Below, piece after piece: positions 11,001 through 19,511 of a stretch of DNA of 64,000 nucleotides (positions within the stretch are counted from its first letter, which is position 1; every line of letters starts with the position of its first letter). The notes under the pieces were generated by a model. That model was given only the letters and a program-made list of their open reading frames with translations, was not told the DNA's origin and made no database searches. The DNA lies in contig CAXXPD010000003.1 in assembly GCA_963666415.2 (NCBI GenBank), positions 3,100,001-3,164,000 on the forward strand, read 5' to 3'. A program made the position numbers and the translations under genes. The stretch comes from Bin87 sp963666415 (lineage in GTDB: Bacteria > Chloroflexota > Dehalococcoidia > Lucifugimonadales > UBA3495).

Positions 11001-11401
11001 TGGTAGAGGCGACGGCGGCCGGCCGGTGATAGTTGCAAGCCGGCGGAATCGATCGCCGGCCCCGCCACCTGGCGCACCGCCCGGGATTCCAGCGTCGGGC
11101 TCAGCGGCCTGAGCGCCGCATACGGCGTGGCCCCTTCCGGACGCAATCTCGGTTGGGCAAGGTCGGCGGCGAGGCGTCCCCCCGTTTGCACCGTTACGTT
11201 CACCACACCGAGCGCGCCGAGCCAATGGCGCACCGAACTGGCCGCATCGAGATGGTCGGCCACTACCACAACTTGCGCGAATTGGTCGCCGGACTGCGCG
11301 CGTTTCACCGCCTGCCCGAGGGCGGTCAACGCCACTTGGCCCACTGGCACGGTAATCACTGCCGGCGGTGGCTGGTTTGTGGATGCAGTCTGGCTAGCCA
11401 T
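8051..11401 (-). CDS. addB: AddB-like nuclease subunit with Fe-S cysteines
   Basis: A 1116-residue partner of the downstream addA-like product. The C-terminal nuclease reads RGAIDRLD...VRDFKTG (PD-(D/E)XK metal and Lys residues). Four cysteines fit the AddB iron-sulfur staple: one in RCPYQYFLARSLG before the nuclease, and three in CQFCNFNRLC near the C-terminus. No Walker A is seen at the N-terminus (VPVGQVALTALGQ), so unlike B. subtilis AddB it may not bind ATP there. Proteobacterial AddB proteins also vary at this point. An odd 24-residue HPLQ-rich tract is encoded by an 18-base tandem repeat at 10514-10585. The gene is first in a two-gene unit; the stretch upstream holds an inverted-repeat element. 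Confidence 0.85.
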   Translation of the reverse strand: MASQTASTNQPPPAVITVPVGQVALTALGQAVKRAQSGDQFAQVVVVADHLDAASSVRHWLGALGVVNVTVQTGGRLAADLAQPRLRPEGATPYAALRPLSPTLESRAVRQVAGPAIDSAGLQLSPAGRRRLYQSIAAAFREMQERPRPDGADASTGAAFLDSTPLDIEKLFGEYRALLRGRGYYTRGELPELAAVAVDSHWSSGDIPATIYYLPRRFAAPEMRLVRALLDKDLCQVIIGLTNDADADAPVVELATVLGAPDAGISDQADRHHLQQPLQSQHPLQRQHPLQWQHPLQQKADAGTLSIVAATDPTEEVRAVVRQIVSDADGTPFYRTAIVHRQIAPYASLLRQELTFAGIPFAGLERRTLADTLPGRLLLGLVDLAVAGGPETNDNIDRERLIDWLTSAPVKYQTRPTAGDGPARWRTTPAAGWAQLARATRANGPAAQWTSRLKAHVDQQQRRVAHYAGVNTSAGDAAGEHPQLQRDRHLADELSRFVTSLAWRLRELANPPDASWESVAALLKQVFDDYLWREPGQRDDNQRIEDAVDALANLAEWDTDYSIRVLQETIYESLETPVSDRGRPVGAGVYIGPPAGIVGTRYQTVYAVGMIEREFPPRPRSNPWLHDDAARLRHDTALERYDFLGAMAAADEAVLCYPAVREQHYAAHPSRWLTEAANGLHHAAGHPERLTYETLTAYSDARPWLTVIPSRESGLRQLSAHANGHTPTIQPADGADYNLMHLIAHPPLTLAAHPALHQEIRLVRALEGRLARRSNFLTEWDGRLGEDVPRMMALGTREQPVSASRLEMWARCPYQYFLARSLGLEGLPEAESEEISALDRGSLVHRILERFVGAPARDLETLLAVAVDEFAAAEQQGITGYHLLWEIQKATIRERLAGLFAAETEWLGDVGSVASDAEVNFGPGTGVGEICVAVPGLGDVWFRGAIDRLDVLPDSVRVRDFKTGAPGNYLVGTQGGRPKYSVGNGTALQLPIYLAAAETLHSNLPAEASYCFPLDQSRPLGSDPYTNTVENAEEFHATLSAIVGTARRGIFPAAPDSDGGRGGNCQFCNFNRLCPVRRYYTWENKRQNDPDVQRFNALKGLDQSPDDDQDNTDGDF
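10514..10585. repeat. 18-bp tandem repeat (x4) inside the addB-like gene
   Basis: Four imperfect 18-base units of type CAATGGGTGCTGCCTTTG lie in phase with codons on the minus strand and give repeated QHPLQ(W/R/S) hexapeptides. Because the unit is a multiple of three, copy-number change keeps the frame. It falls in a linker-like region between recognisable parts of the protein. Confidence 0.85.
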
Positions 11402-11494
11402 GGTTCCTACCGGGAACAGTGATGTTTGAGCCTAACACGGCGGTTGATTGACTGTCATGCCAGCGTGGTCAGCCTCATGTATACCCACTTTCAT

Positions 11495-11633
11495 GCGTAC
11501 CCACTGTGTCATTGCGAGCGTAGCGCGGCAATCCCGTAGCCGTAGCAAAGGCGGTGCGTCGACGAATGTTCAACCTCATCAAGGTTGCCAAGTCGCCATC
11601 CTCCTCGCAATGACAGATTAAAGTGGGTACGCG
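11495..11633. repeat. Short inverted-repeat element, copy 2 (best-preserved, 139 bp)
   Basis: Outer ends GCGTACCCACT and AGTGGGTACGC are inverted repeats, and inner TCATTGCGAG / CTCGCAATGA extend them. The middle is non-coding, with a TTGCCAAG inner arm. It lies between the divergent addB-like and MaoC-like genes. A lone GTATACCCACTT just left of it (about 11478-11490) may be a fragment of another copy. No transposase is present, so any movement would need a helper element. Confidence 0.75.
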
Positions 11634-11744
11634 TGCCAGCGCGATCACCAAGTTGCAGCGGTGTGGGGTTGGGACGAAGATTGCGCCAATGCGCCCGCAA
11701 CGACCGCCACCGGAATTTGCCCAACGGGACGAATCGCATCGGGT

Positions 11745-11750
11745 TATAAT
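11745..11750 (+). promoter_or_regulatory. Candidate -10 box (TATAAT) for the MaoC-like gene
   Basis: A perfect TATAAT lies 29 bases before the start codon at 11780. The nearest -35-like TTGCCC (11717-11722) is 22 bases away, too far for a standard spacer, so only the -10 is proposed. Confidence 0.45.
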
Positions 11751-11779
11751 TGCGTCGCTCGCAGACAGGAGGCATCACA

Positions 11780-12784
11780 ATGACCCAACAAAATGTTACC
11801 GAAACCGAACGACTCTGGACTTACGATGCGGTGCGGAAGGGACAGTCGGGGGGCGCTACGGAAGTAACCATTTCGGACGCCGACATTGCGGAGTATGCGG
11901 CTTGTGCCCAAAACCCCGACCCGCGTTACCAGATGCCAGCCGCCGGCACTTCCCCCGCGCCGCTGATGGCGATGCCCACCATGGCCCTGACCTACGCGCC
12001 GCTGCTGCGCGAAGAGATCGCCGAGGCCAACGGGTTTGTGGCTCAGGAACGCTCCACCACGGCACGGCGCCAGACGCCGTTCGCCAAGTGCGAAATGCGG
12101 TGGTATCGACCGGTATTCGCCGGTGAGAAGATAACCGGAAATCGTCAGGTGCTCGAGAAGTACGAACGCCGTGGCAGCAAGTTTGTTACCTTCCGCGTGT
12201 CGGCCTTTGGCGAGTCGGGCGCCGTGGTCGCCAGCTACGACTACACCTGCATCTTCGAGTACGTCAGCGGACAACGCGCCGTGCCCGACGACGCTGCCGA
12301 GGTCAACATCCTGCCCGACACCGGCGCCGTCCCCGACGAATCCCAGTTTCTGACTTGGGACGATGCCCGGGCGGGTACGGTGTTGCCTCGAACTCTGGCG
12401 ACCGGCGAAACAACCGAGAACATCCTACGCAAGAATGCCCAGCGACTGGCGGGCCGACCGAGCCCCAGCAACATTCACACCGACGAAGAGTTTGCCAGGC
12501 AGAACATTTTTGGAGGAGCCGTGAACGCGGGCCCCGCCACGTTGTCCTACGTTGACCGTTTCCTGGGCCTGAATTTCCCGCCCGAAGCGCGCTACAACGG
12601 CGGCAGCCTGCTGATGCGCGCCATCACCCCCTTCCGCGCCGGCGACGTGGTGACCTTCTCCGGCGAGGTAACCGGCGCGGGCGCAAATCTTTACGGCCAG
12701 CGCAAGGTGCAGTGTCGCATTCGCGGCGCCAACCAGCGCGATGAGCTGGTCTGCCTGTCCGATGCCAACCTGACGCTCCGCTAG
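11780..12784 (+). CDS. MaoC-like / FAS1-type dehydratase (double hotdog)
   Basis: A 334-residue protein whose length fits two fused hotdog folds. The N-terminal half carries ISDADIAEYAACAQNPDPRYQ, resembling the FAS1-like dehydratase domain. The C-terminal half carries SPSNIHTDEEFARQNIFGGAVNAG, close to the MaoC hydratase signature (N-x-H then a small-residue loop). Such proteins hydrate or dehydrate acyl-CoA thioesters, in the family by an Asp/His pair. The start at 11780 has AGGAGG 8 bases upstream, which rules out a longer frame from 11750. The next gene begins 6 bases after its stop, so they are cotranscribed. The acyl substrate is unknown. Confidence 0.8.
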   Translation: MTQQNVTETERLWTYDAVRKGQSGGATEVTISDADIAEYAACAQNPDPRYQMPAAGTSPAPLMAMPTMALTYAPLLREEIAEANGFVAQERSTTARRQTPFAKCEMRWYRPVFAGEKITGNRQVLEKYERRGSKFVTFRVSAFGESGAVVASYDYTCIFEYVSGQRAVPDDAAEVNILPDTGAVPDESQFLTWDDARAGTVLPRTLATGETTENILRKNAQRLAGRPSPSNIHTDEEFARQNIFGGAVNAGPATLSYVDRFLGLNFPPEARYNGGSLLMRAITPFRAGDVVTFSGEVTGAGANLYGQRKVQCRIRGANQRDELVCLSDANLTLR

Positions 12785-12790
12785 CCGACC

Positions 12791-13300
12791 ATGAACGCAC
12801 CGAACGACGCCGAAATTGAAAGAAAGGTACGGGCGGCGCTGGCGGATTTGGCCATCGCCGATTGGGAATGGATCGCCATTGACCCACGGTTTGGCGACAC
12901 TGCGGACTTCTGCGCCGAGTATGGTTACGACCTGCTCCACAGCGCCAACACCATAGTGGTGGCCAGCAAGCGGGGCGCGTCCCGATACTCCGCGTGCATC
13001 GTGCGCGCCAGCGACCGGCTGGACGTGAACCGCAGCGTCCGCCGGCTGATGGGTGTCTCGCGGGCTTCCTTTGCCTCCCCCGACGAAACGCGCGACCTCA
13101 CCGGCATGCTCATCGGCGGCGTAACGGCCTTTGCCCTCCCCGACGATTTGCCCATCTACGCCGACCAGCGCCTACTGGAGATGGACTACATTGTCCTCGG
13201 CGCGGGCAGCCGCTCCGCCAAGCTGAAAATGCCCCCGCAGGAGTTGTCCAAGCTGCCGAACCTGGAGTTTATAGAGGGATTGTCGCAGTCGGCGAACTGA
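12791..13300 (+). CDS. YbaK/EbsC-family protein (aminoacyl-tRNA deacylase-like)
   Basis: A 169-residue protein with the YbaK/prolyl-tRNA-editing core: a Lys in IVVASKRG, then the signature GGVTAFALPDDLPIYADQ followed by LLEMDYIVLGAGSRSAKLKMPPQEL. In the family these proteins hydrolyse mischarged tRNA (Cys-tRNAPro, Ala-tRNAPro) or a related ester. It follows the dehydratase gene by 6 bases. The genome's own ProRS gene, which usually contains a related editing insert, lies 2 kb downstream on the other strand. Catalytic competence is not certain from sequence. Confidence 0.75.
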   Translation: MNAPNDAEIERKVRAALADLAIADWEWIAIDPRFGDTADFCAEYGYDLLHSANTIVVASKRGASRYSACIVRASDRLDVNRSVRRLMGVSRASFASPDETRDLTGMLIGGVTAFALPDDLPIYADQRLLEMDYIVLGAGSRSAKLKMPPQELSKLPNLEFIEGLSQSAN

Positions 13301-13336
13301 TCCCGGCTGGTAGAATGGTTGTGTATCGGCGAGAAC

Positions 13337-14221
13337 ATGACGACTATCAACAATATCGAAGACTTGGCCAGAATCCTGGAGACGCACCCGCATTGGGCGA
13401 GCACGCTCCGGGCGCTGGTGCTGAGCGACGAGGTCCTGAACCTTCCCCAGGCTATGGCTGCTCTCACCGCCAGTGTATCGAGATTGAGCGAATCGGTTCA
13501 CCATCTTGAAGCTGGTCAGGACGAGTTGCGTGCCGACGTAACCGAGTTGCGTACTGACGTAAACGAGTTGAAGGTTGGTCAGGAAGAGCTGCGCGCCGAC
13601 GTAACGGAGTTGAAGGTTGGGCAGGAAGAGCTGCGTGCCGACGTAACCGAGCTGCGCGCCGACGTAACCGAGTTGAAGGCAGGTCAGGAAGAGCTGCGTA
13701 CCGACGTAACCGAGTTGAAGGTTGGGCAGGAAGAATTGGCCGGTAGGCAAACCCGGCTGGAGCGATCGGTAGACAGGTTGCGCGACGACGTAGCGCCCAT
13801 AAAGGGCCGCTTCGCACAAAACCTGGCGGTGGAACAGTCGGTGGTCATCGCGCTGCGGATGGGATTGGCTTACCGATCCAGGGTAACGCAACGGGAAATG
13901 GCGGACCTGTTGGGGGAAAATGACACGTCGGATCTGGCGGCGAACGAAATTGAAAGTCTGGTGCTCGCTGATCTTATTTTCACCGCGGTGGATGCTAACG
14001 ACGAGCTCTGGTACGTAACCTTGGAAGCGTCTTACACCGCGGATGAACGCGACACCCGCCGAGCCATCCGGAACGCAGCATTGCTGACTCGCTTCACGGG
14101 AAACCAGGCCCGGCCGGTGGTTGCCTCCGCATTGATCGACGACCGCATACGAGGTGATGTCGCATCCAGCGGCGTGTTCTGGTACGCGCTCGACGAGACA
14201 GAGTTTCGGGCTACCGATTGA
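13337..14221 (+). CDS. Coiled-coil repeat protein with C-terminal nuclease-like domain (function unknown)
   Basis: A 294-residue protein. Residues about 60-140 are near-perfect heptad repeats of the type VTELKVGQEELRAD, encoded by almost identical DNA units, predicting a long parallel coiled coil. The C-terminal 140 residues (GRFAQNLAVEQSVVIALRMG... ELWYVTLEASYTADERD... RPVVASALID) resemble DUF3782-type proteins linked to the PD-(D/E)XK fold. The E-x-S pattern in TLEAS would replace the usual E-x-K, so nuclease activity is doubtful. I start at ATG 13337; a TTG at 13319 would add six residues. No function should be assigned. Confidence 0.7.
   Translation: MTTINNIEDLARILETHPHWASTLRALVLSDEVLNLPQAMAALTASVSRLSESVHHLEAGQDELRADVTELRTDVNELKVGQEELRADVTELKVGQEELRADVTELRADVTELKAGQEELRTDVTELKVGQEELAGRQTRLERSVDRLRDDVAPIKGRFAQNLAVEQSVVIALRMGLAYRSRVTQREMADLLGENDTSDLAANEIESLVLADLIFTAVDANDELWYVTLEASYTADERDTRRAIRNAALLTRFTGNQARPVVASALIDDRIRGDVASSGVFWYALDETEFRATD
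13518..13740 (+). repeat. In-frame tandem repeats coding the coiled coil
   Basis: Repeated GACGTAACCGAGTTGAAGG and GGTCAGGAAGAGCTGCG modules alternate in multiples of 21 bases (heptads), some identical at DNA level. This suggests recent expansion or contraction by slippage or recombination. Confidence 0.8.
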
Positions 14222-14355
14222 CGGAACAACGGTGCCTTGGTCGTTCCGGCATAGGGCCCGTGGAGTAATTGACCAATCGGCGCGCGCGGCCGACGTTGCC
14301 ACGCGCGGTTTCCCAGCCGGCCGGCGGGCTTTCTACATACGGGCGGCAAACCCGC

Positions 14356-14361
14356 TATAAT
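14356..14361 (+). promoter_or_regulatory. Candidate -10 box (TATAAT)
   Basis: TATAAT lies 54 bases before the small gene at 14416. A weak TTTCTA upstream is 20 bases away. It could drive the two-gene unit 14416-15372. Confidence 0.35.
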
Positions 14362-14415
14362 GACAACGAATTGTCGATACCCAATGCCGCGCCGGGCTGG
14401 CGGGCCGGAGGAATT

Positions 14416-14814
14416 ATGCCCATCATACAGCGTCCTTATGTTCCCCCCGAAGACAAGCCGCCTCAGGAGCAATCGTTCCTGAATCCGGGCGATGTTAAGC
14501 CCCTCAACGTCAACGTTGCCGCTGCTCCCGCGGCGGCGGAGGCGCCCGGCGTCCTGGATCCGATTACGTTCTATTGCGACTCGTTCCACGTTTTCAGCAG
14601 CCTGTACTCGGCGGTGCTGTTCTTCGGAGAGCAACTGGAGGAGCGTGAACCAATCCTCAGGGCTCGCATCAAGGTTAGCCCCCAGATGCTGAAGGCCATC
14701 GCCGTGCTGACCAGCAAGCACGTGCGCGAATATGAGGAAGCGGTCGGCCCCATTACGCTGCCCGAACAGGTGTATACCGCTTGGGAAATTGGCCCGGATG
14801 AACACGAGCAGTAG
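14416..14814 (+). CDS. Small DUF3467-like protein
   Basis: A 132-residue protein. The C-terminal 80 residues (ITFYCDSFHVFSSLYSAVLFFGEQL... ILRARIKVSPQMLKAIAVLTSKHVREYEEAVGPI) resemble DUF3467, a short domain of unknown function with a conserved R-I-x-x-S-P-x-x-x-K turn and a YEExxG end. The N-terminus is Pro/Ala-rich and probably disordered. GGAGG 5 bases upstream fixes the ATG at 14416, excluding a longer frame from 14269. The next gene starts 18 bases after its stop. Confidence 0.65.
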   Translation: MPIIQRPYVPPEDKPPQEQSFLNPGDVKPLNVNVAAAPAAAEAPGVLDPITFYCDSFHVFSSLYSAVLFFGEQLEEREPILRARIKVSPQMLKAIAVLTSKHVREYEEAVGPITLPEQVYTAWEIGPDEHEQ

Positions 14815-14832
14815 GCGAAGTCGGGAAGTGTC

Positions 14833-15372
14833 ATGACCACCCCTGAAAACCACGGCGAACCAGGCGACTCGGTATTTGGCCTGCGCCCCGAGGGTGATCC
14901 GGGCGGCGAAGGACAGCCGCTGGCGGAAGACGTTTCGCTGCCCGTTACCGTCATGCCCAACGGCAATACCACCGATCTTTCCGAATGGGATTGGGGTTTC
15001 ACGTCGGCCAGTAAGCCCAACGCCGCCGTGTTCCACATTAACCACAGCGATGTTACTCGTGCATTCGCCAGCGTGTTGACTCCTGACGACAGCCCGCGCG
15101 AAGCCCTCTTCGTCGTCAGCCGTGAGATTCCCATTGTCATCATCGACAGCTTGGACAAGTATTGGGCCGGCGAGTCTCGGCACGCGCTGCCGCTGAACGG
15201 ACTGCGGGTGCCCGTCGAGGGCGATACCATCGCCGAGGCGAAATCCAAGCTGGCCGGCGACCTGTCGGCCCAGATCAGGCTCCTGCTGCTGCTGACCGCC
15301 GGCGGCACCGAGCTGGCCCCGCAGCTCAAGGCCAACATGGTGATGCTGAGCCGATTCCTGTCGCCGCGCTAA
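14833..15372 (+). CDS. Hypothetical protein, 179 aa
   Basis: I do not recognise this protein. It has an acidic, Gly/Pro-rich N-terminus, then a mixed alpha/beta region with REALFVVSREIPIVIIDSLDKYWA, and ends with a helical segment rich in leucine (SAQIRLLLLLTAGG). No signal peptide or clear membrane span is seen. It follows the DUF3467-like gene by 18 bases and is probably cotranscribed with it. Its last 4 bases overlap the end of the convergent proS. Confidence 0.6.
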   Translation: MTTPENHGEPGDSVFGLRPEGDPGGEGQPLAEDVSLPVTVMPNGNTTDLSEWDWGFTSASKPNAAVFHINHSDVTRAFASVLTPDDSPREALFVVSREIPIVIIDSLDKYWAGESRHALPLNGLRVPVEGDTIAEAKSKLAGDLSAQIRLLLLLTAGGTELAPQLKANMVMLSRFLSPR

Positions 15373-17072
15373 CCGTCCGCGAGCATCCCCTGCACCGTGG
15401 ACACCACGGCGTCCAGGGTAACCATCTCGGCGTCGGTGTCGGTGCGGCGGCGCACCTCCACGGCGCCCTGGCGCAGGTTGCGCGGGCTCACCACCAGGCG
15501 CACCGGCAGCCCGATCAGGTCGGCATCGTTGAATTTTACCCCGGCGGCAGCATCCTCCCGGTCGTCGAACAGCGTCTCAACGCCGCCAGCCCAGAGCTGG
15601 TCGTACAGCTTACCCGCCGCCTCAGCCACGCTTTCGTCTGACATGTTCAGTCCCACCAGGTAAACCTGATAGGGGGCGATGGGAGTTGGGAAAACGATGC
15701 CGTTGTCATCGTGATTCTGCTCGATGGCGGCGGCGAGGACACGGCTGACCCCGATGCCGTAGCACCCCATGACGATGGGCACCTGCTGCCCGCCCTGGTC
15801 CAGGTAATTTGCTCCCAATGCCTCGCTGAAGAAGGTGCCCAGCTTGAAGATGTGGCCCACCTCAATGCCGCGCGTGGATTCCAGCTCCGCGCCACACTGC
15901 ATGCAGAGATGGCCCGGTTGGGCGAGGGCGATGTCGGTGATCAGGTCGGCGCCGAAATCCCGGGGATAGTTGGCGTTCAGGTAGTGGGTGTCGGGCTGGT
16001 TGGCGCCAACCACGAAATTACCGCCGTTCTGTATGGACGGGTCGGCGACGCGCTTGATGCTGGTGATGCCAATGGCGGATGCAGAGCCGGCGACCAATCC
16101 CGCACCGGCCACCTCATCATCGTCGGCCAGGCGCAGGTCGTTGCAGTGCAGGGCGTTCTTCAGCTTGACCTCGTTCACATCCAGGTCGCCGCGGATGGTT
16201 ACGAACACCACCTCGCCGTCGGCCTGGTAGAACACTGCCTTGAGCGTTTGCGATTCGGGCACACCGAGAAACTCGGCCAGGCCGGCGATGGTCTTGATAC
16301 CGGGCGTGCTGACCGGTTCCAGTGGCAGCGCCGCCGGAGTTTCCCGGGCCGGATACACCCCGGCGGCCTTCTCGGCGTTGGCCGTGTAACCGCAGTCCGG
16401 GCACGTGATGACGGTGTCCTCGCCGGTGTCGGTGGGCAGCAGAAACTCGTGGGAGTCCTTGCCGCCAATGGCGCCGGAATCCGCTTCTGCCATCAGGACG
16501 GGCACGCTGCACCGGCGGAAAACGTTGCGGTAGGCCTGGGCCATGGCCTGGTACGACAGGTCTAACCCATCCTCGTCGGCGTCGAAGGAGTAGGCATCCT
16601 TCATGGTGAATTCGCGGACCCGAACCAGGCCAGCCCGGGGTCTTGGTTCGTCGCGGAACTTGGTCTGCATCTGGTACAGGATCACCGGCAGGTCCCGGTA
16701 GGACTGGACATTGCCCTTGACCACGTTGGTAATTACCTCTTCGTGGGTGGGTGCAATGACCATGGGCCGTCCGCGCCGGTCTTCCAGCGTAAAGAGGTTG
16801 TCGCCAAAGGCGGCGGCCCGGTTGGTCTGCTCCCACAATTCCCGGGGTTGCAGACTCGGCAATCGCAGTTCCTGACTGCCGGCGGCGTCCATCTCCTCGC
16901 GGACGATCTGCTCGATCTTGAGCAGGGAGCGCCACGCCAGCGGCAGGTAAGCATAGACGCCAGCCGCCACCTGCTGGATCAGACCGGCCCGCAGCATCAA
17001 ACGATGGCTGGCCGTTTCGGCCTCCGGGGGATCGTCGCGAAGGGTACGGGTAACAAGTCGGGACATGCGCAT
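15369..17072 (-). CDS. proS: Prolyl-tRNA synthetase, bacterial type with editing insert
   Basis: A 567-residue class II aminoacyl-tRNA synthetase that charges tRNAPro. Class II motifs are visible: motif 1 region LLKIEQIVREEMDAAGSQEL, motif 2 FRDEPRPRAGLVRVREFTMKDAYSFD, motif 3 GCYGIGVSRVLAAAIEQ. Between motifs 2 and 3 lies the bacterial YbaK-like editing insert (LAEFLGVPESQTLKAVFY... GDLDVNEVKLKNAL). The C-terminus is the anticodon-binding domain. Length and order match E. coli-type ProRS. It is transcribed leftward, alone, and converges on the hypothetical gene with a 4-base overlap. Confidence 0.95.
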   Translation of the reverse strand: MRMSRLVTRTLRDDPPEAETASHRLMLRAGLIQQVAAGVYAYLPLAWRSLLKIEQIVREEMDAAGSQELRLPSLQPRELWEQTNRAAAFGDNLFTLEDRRGRPMVIAPTHEEVITNVVKGNVQSYRDLPVILYQMQTKFRDEPRPRAGLVRVREFTMKDAYSFDADEDGLDLSYQAMAQAYRNVFRRCSVPVLMAEADSGAIGGKDSHEFLLPTDTGEDTVITCPDCGYTANAEKAAGVYPARETPAALPLEPVSTPGIKTIAGLAEFLGVPESQTLKAVFYQADGEVVFVTIRGDLDVNEVKLKNALHCNDLRLADDDEVAGAGLVAGSASAIGITSIKRVADPSIQNGGNFVVGANQPDTHYLNANYPRDFGADLITDIALAQPGHLCMQCGAELESTRGIEVGHIFKLGTFFSEALGANYLDQGGQQVPIVMGCYGIGVSRVLAAAIEQNHDDNGIVFPTPIAPYQVYLVGLNMSDESVAEAAGKLYDQLWAGGVETLFDDREDAAAGVKFNDADLIGLPVRLVVSPRNLRQGAVEVRRRTDTDAEMVTLDAVVSTVQGMLADG

Positions 17073-17204
17073 GGGGAGCCTCGGGAAAGGATTGGTTCCG
17101 GCAAGGATTGATTCCAGCGTGGGGGATTGGTAAATATATTACACCCTATCACCGTCACCCCGGCGCACTTCGCCCGCTCGAACGGGATTCACCAGTGACG
17201 GCCA

Positions 17205-17440
17205 AAACCCCTCTCCCCCGGGAGAGGGGCTGGGGTGAGGGGCGCAACCTCATCGTGCATGCGTTCCAACCCCGGCCCCCACCGGAGACCTTTGCATAAC
17301 CTGTCATTGCGAGGAGCGAAGCGACGTGGCAATCCCGGATTGAGAACGACCGACGTCCCCACGGTCCGCTCATGCGTTCTGGCCCGCGTCGGAACGACGG
17401 TTACGCAAAGCCTTCCGCCGGGCGAGGGGCTGGGGTGAGG
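17205..17440. repeat. Dispersed repeats in the proS upstream gap
   Basis: The 372-base gap 17073-17444 holds a CCCCTCTCCC-CCGG-GAGAGGGGC palindrome at about 17208-17240, a half-unit of the GCGTACCCA family (TGTCATTGCGAGGAG to GGCAATCCCG, 17302-17338), and a further GGGCGAGGGGCTGGGGTGAGG at 17419-17439. No gene is supported. Confidence 0.6.
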
Positions 17441-18058
17441 CGCGTCACCCCATCGGGTTTACGTTGGGTAGGCCGAGGCGGAACTGGCCGATATTGTCGT
17501 AGGCGCTGGTGTTGACCATGAAGTGCTGCGCGGCGGCGTTCACGTCCCGCATACACCGTTGCAACACCCGGTCGTTGTAGATGGCGTTGCCTCCCCCGTA
17601 GCGAAACGCCGTCGTCGCCACCTGGCAGGCAACGTCGGTAGCGTAGGCGCAGGCCCCGCGCAGCCGCAGTTGGCGTTCCAGGTCGGGGCGTTCCTGATGC
17701 TGGCAGAACTCCCAGGCGTCTTCGAGAGATTCGCGACACAGCGCCCGCGCCGCCCGCAGTTGCTGGTCGCATTTGCCCAGGTCGTGTTGCAACGCGCCGC
17801 GATGGGCGATGGGGTCGGTCAGGTAGCCGCGTTGGTAAGAACCGGCCTGCAGCGCGATTTCGTCCAGCGCGCGGCGGGCTACCCCAAGGGCGAAGGCGGC
17901 GTGGTCGGTCGTAACGAACCCAGGCCGGCCCAGCCAGAACAGCGCCCCACCACGCCTGGGGTCGGTGCTGAGCAGGTTGAAGGCGAAGTCCTCCGGCAAA
18001 AAGTGGTCGTTCAGCACAAAATCCCGACTGCCCGTTCCTTTCAGTCCCATCACCTGCC

Positions 18059-19511
18059 GCGACTTTGTACAAAAGCTAGATAAATTATAAGAACAGGGCA
18101 AGCTCGACCAAATCACCAAAAGAGGTCGAGTATGCCTACCCTGCCCGCAGTCATAGTAACCCTGCTGCTGCCCTTTGAGCACCTGTTTGACCCCAGGACC
18201 TGGCGCAAAGCCCAACTCCTGGCCATGGGAGCGATCCTGTCTCCCGGCAAACGCACCGTGTCCTCCGCCCTCAACATCCTGGGGATTGGGCAGCACGGCG
18301 ACTTCGCCATCTATCACCACGTGCTCAACCGCGCCCGATGGTCGCCGCTGCAACTGAGCCGGGTGCTGTTGCTGCTGGTGGCCGGGCGCCTTGGTTCATC
18401 CACCGAGCCGTTGGTGTTCGGCATTGACGAGACGGTGGAACGACGCTGGGGCCGGAAGATTGCGGCCAAGGGGCGGTATCGGGATCCGGTGCGGTCCAAG
18501 GACGACCAGGTGGTGATGACCCCCGGATTGCAATGGGTGAGCCTGATGTTGCTGACGCGTATCGGATGGGCGGGTCGACACTGGGCGCTACCGTTTTTGA
18601 CCGCGCTGGTGGTGTCGGCCCGCTACGACCGGCGCAAAGGTCGCCGGCACAAGACGGTCACCGACTACGCCCAGCAGATGCTGGTCTGCCTGCGCCGGTG
18701 GCTGCCGGACCGGGACCTGGTGGTGGTGGCCGATGGCGGCTACGCCAAGCGCGAGTTCCTGCGGCATTGCCAGAGTATGTCAAAGCCGATTGTCGTCGTC
18801 ACCAAACTGCGCAAGGACGCGTCCCGGTACCAGCTCGCGCCACCGCGGCGGCCCGGCCAGATCGGGCGACCCCGGGTGGTCGGCGCGCGATTGCCCAGTC
18901 CCACGGCGGTGCTGGACGATCCCGCTACACAATGGATTCCCTACCGCGCCACCGGTTCCGACGGCAGTACCGCCATGGTCGAGCTCGCTTCGGGCGTGGC
19001 GCTGTGGTACCACGGCGGGCCGCCGCGCCTTCCCATACGTTGGGTCGTCATCAGATACCTGGAGGAGCGCCGCGGGCCCTATGCTTTGCTATGCACCGAC
19101 ACCGAGGCGGAACCCCTGCGGATACTGCAGTGGTATCTGCTGCGCTGGCAGGTCGAGGTGACCTTTGAGGAGCTGCGGGCTCACCTGGGCGTGGAAACCC
19201 AGCGCCAGTGGTCGGAACGAGCCATCGCCCGAACCACCCCCGCGCTCTTTGGCCTGTTCAGCGTGGTGACGCTGGCAGCGGATATCCTGATCGAACAGCG
19301 TGGCGGCATGGCGCCGCGCACCGCGGCGTGGTATGACAAAACCAGCCCTTCCTTCGCCGACGCCATCGCCCTGGTCAGACGACACCTCTGGGTGCAGCAG
19401 GGAACTTTTATGCCGTCCGAGCGCGAGCACGAATCGATAAAAGTCCCGCGCCTCTTGTACCACAGGATGCTCGACACGCTAGCCTATGCCGCTTGATTGT
19501 ACAAAGCCGAG
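18059..19511 (+). mobile_element. IS4/IS701-type insertion sequence, complete, 10-bp target duplication
   Basis: The element is 1453 bp, with ends GCGACTTTGTACAA and (reverse complement of the right end) CTCGGCTTTGTACAA. It is bordered by ATCACCTGCC at 18049-18058 and 19512-19521. It interrupts a flavoprotein gene. The same terminal sequence, CTCGGCTTTGTACAATC, occurs at 50891 as a remnant, confirming the boundary. Confidence 0.9.
18132..19496 (+). CDS. Transposase, IS4/IS701 group (DDE)
   Basis: A 454-residue DDE transposase. Candidate catalytic residues are D in FGIDETVERRWG, D in VVADGGYAKRE, and E in the WQVEVTFEELRAHLG YREK-like region. It has an N-terminal helical domain and no frameshift, and it fills its element almost completely. 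Probably functional. Confidence 0.85.
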   Translation: MPTLPAVIVTLLLPFEHLFDPRTWRKAQLLAMGAILSPGKRTVSSALNILGIGQHGDFAIYHHVLNRARWSPLQLSRVLLLLVAGRLGSSTEPLVFGIDETVERRWGRKIAAKGRYRDPVRSKDDQVVMTPGLQWVSLMLLTRIGWAGRHWALPFLTALVVSARYDRRKGRRHKTVTDYAQQMLVCLRRWLPDRDLVVVADGGYAKREFLRHCQSMSKPIVVVTKLRKDASRYQLAPPRRPGQIGRPRVVGARLPSPTAVLDDPATQWIPYRATGSDGSTAMVELASGVALWYHGGPPRLPIRWVVIRYLEERRGPYALLCTDTEAEPLRILQWYLLRWQVEVTFEELRAHLGVETQRQWSERAIARTTPALFGLFSVVTLAADILIEQRGGMAPRTAAWYDKTSPSFADAIALVRRHLWVQQGTFMPSEREHESIKVPRLLYHRMLDTLAYAA

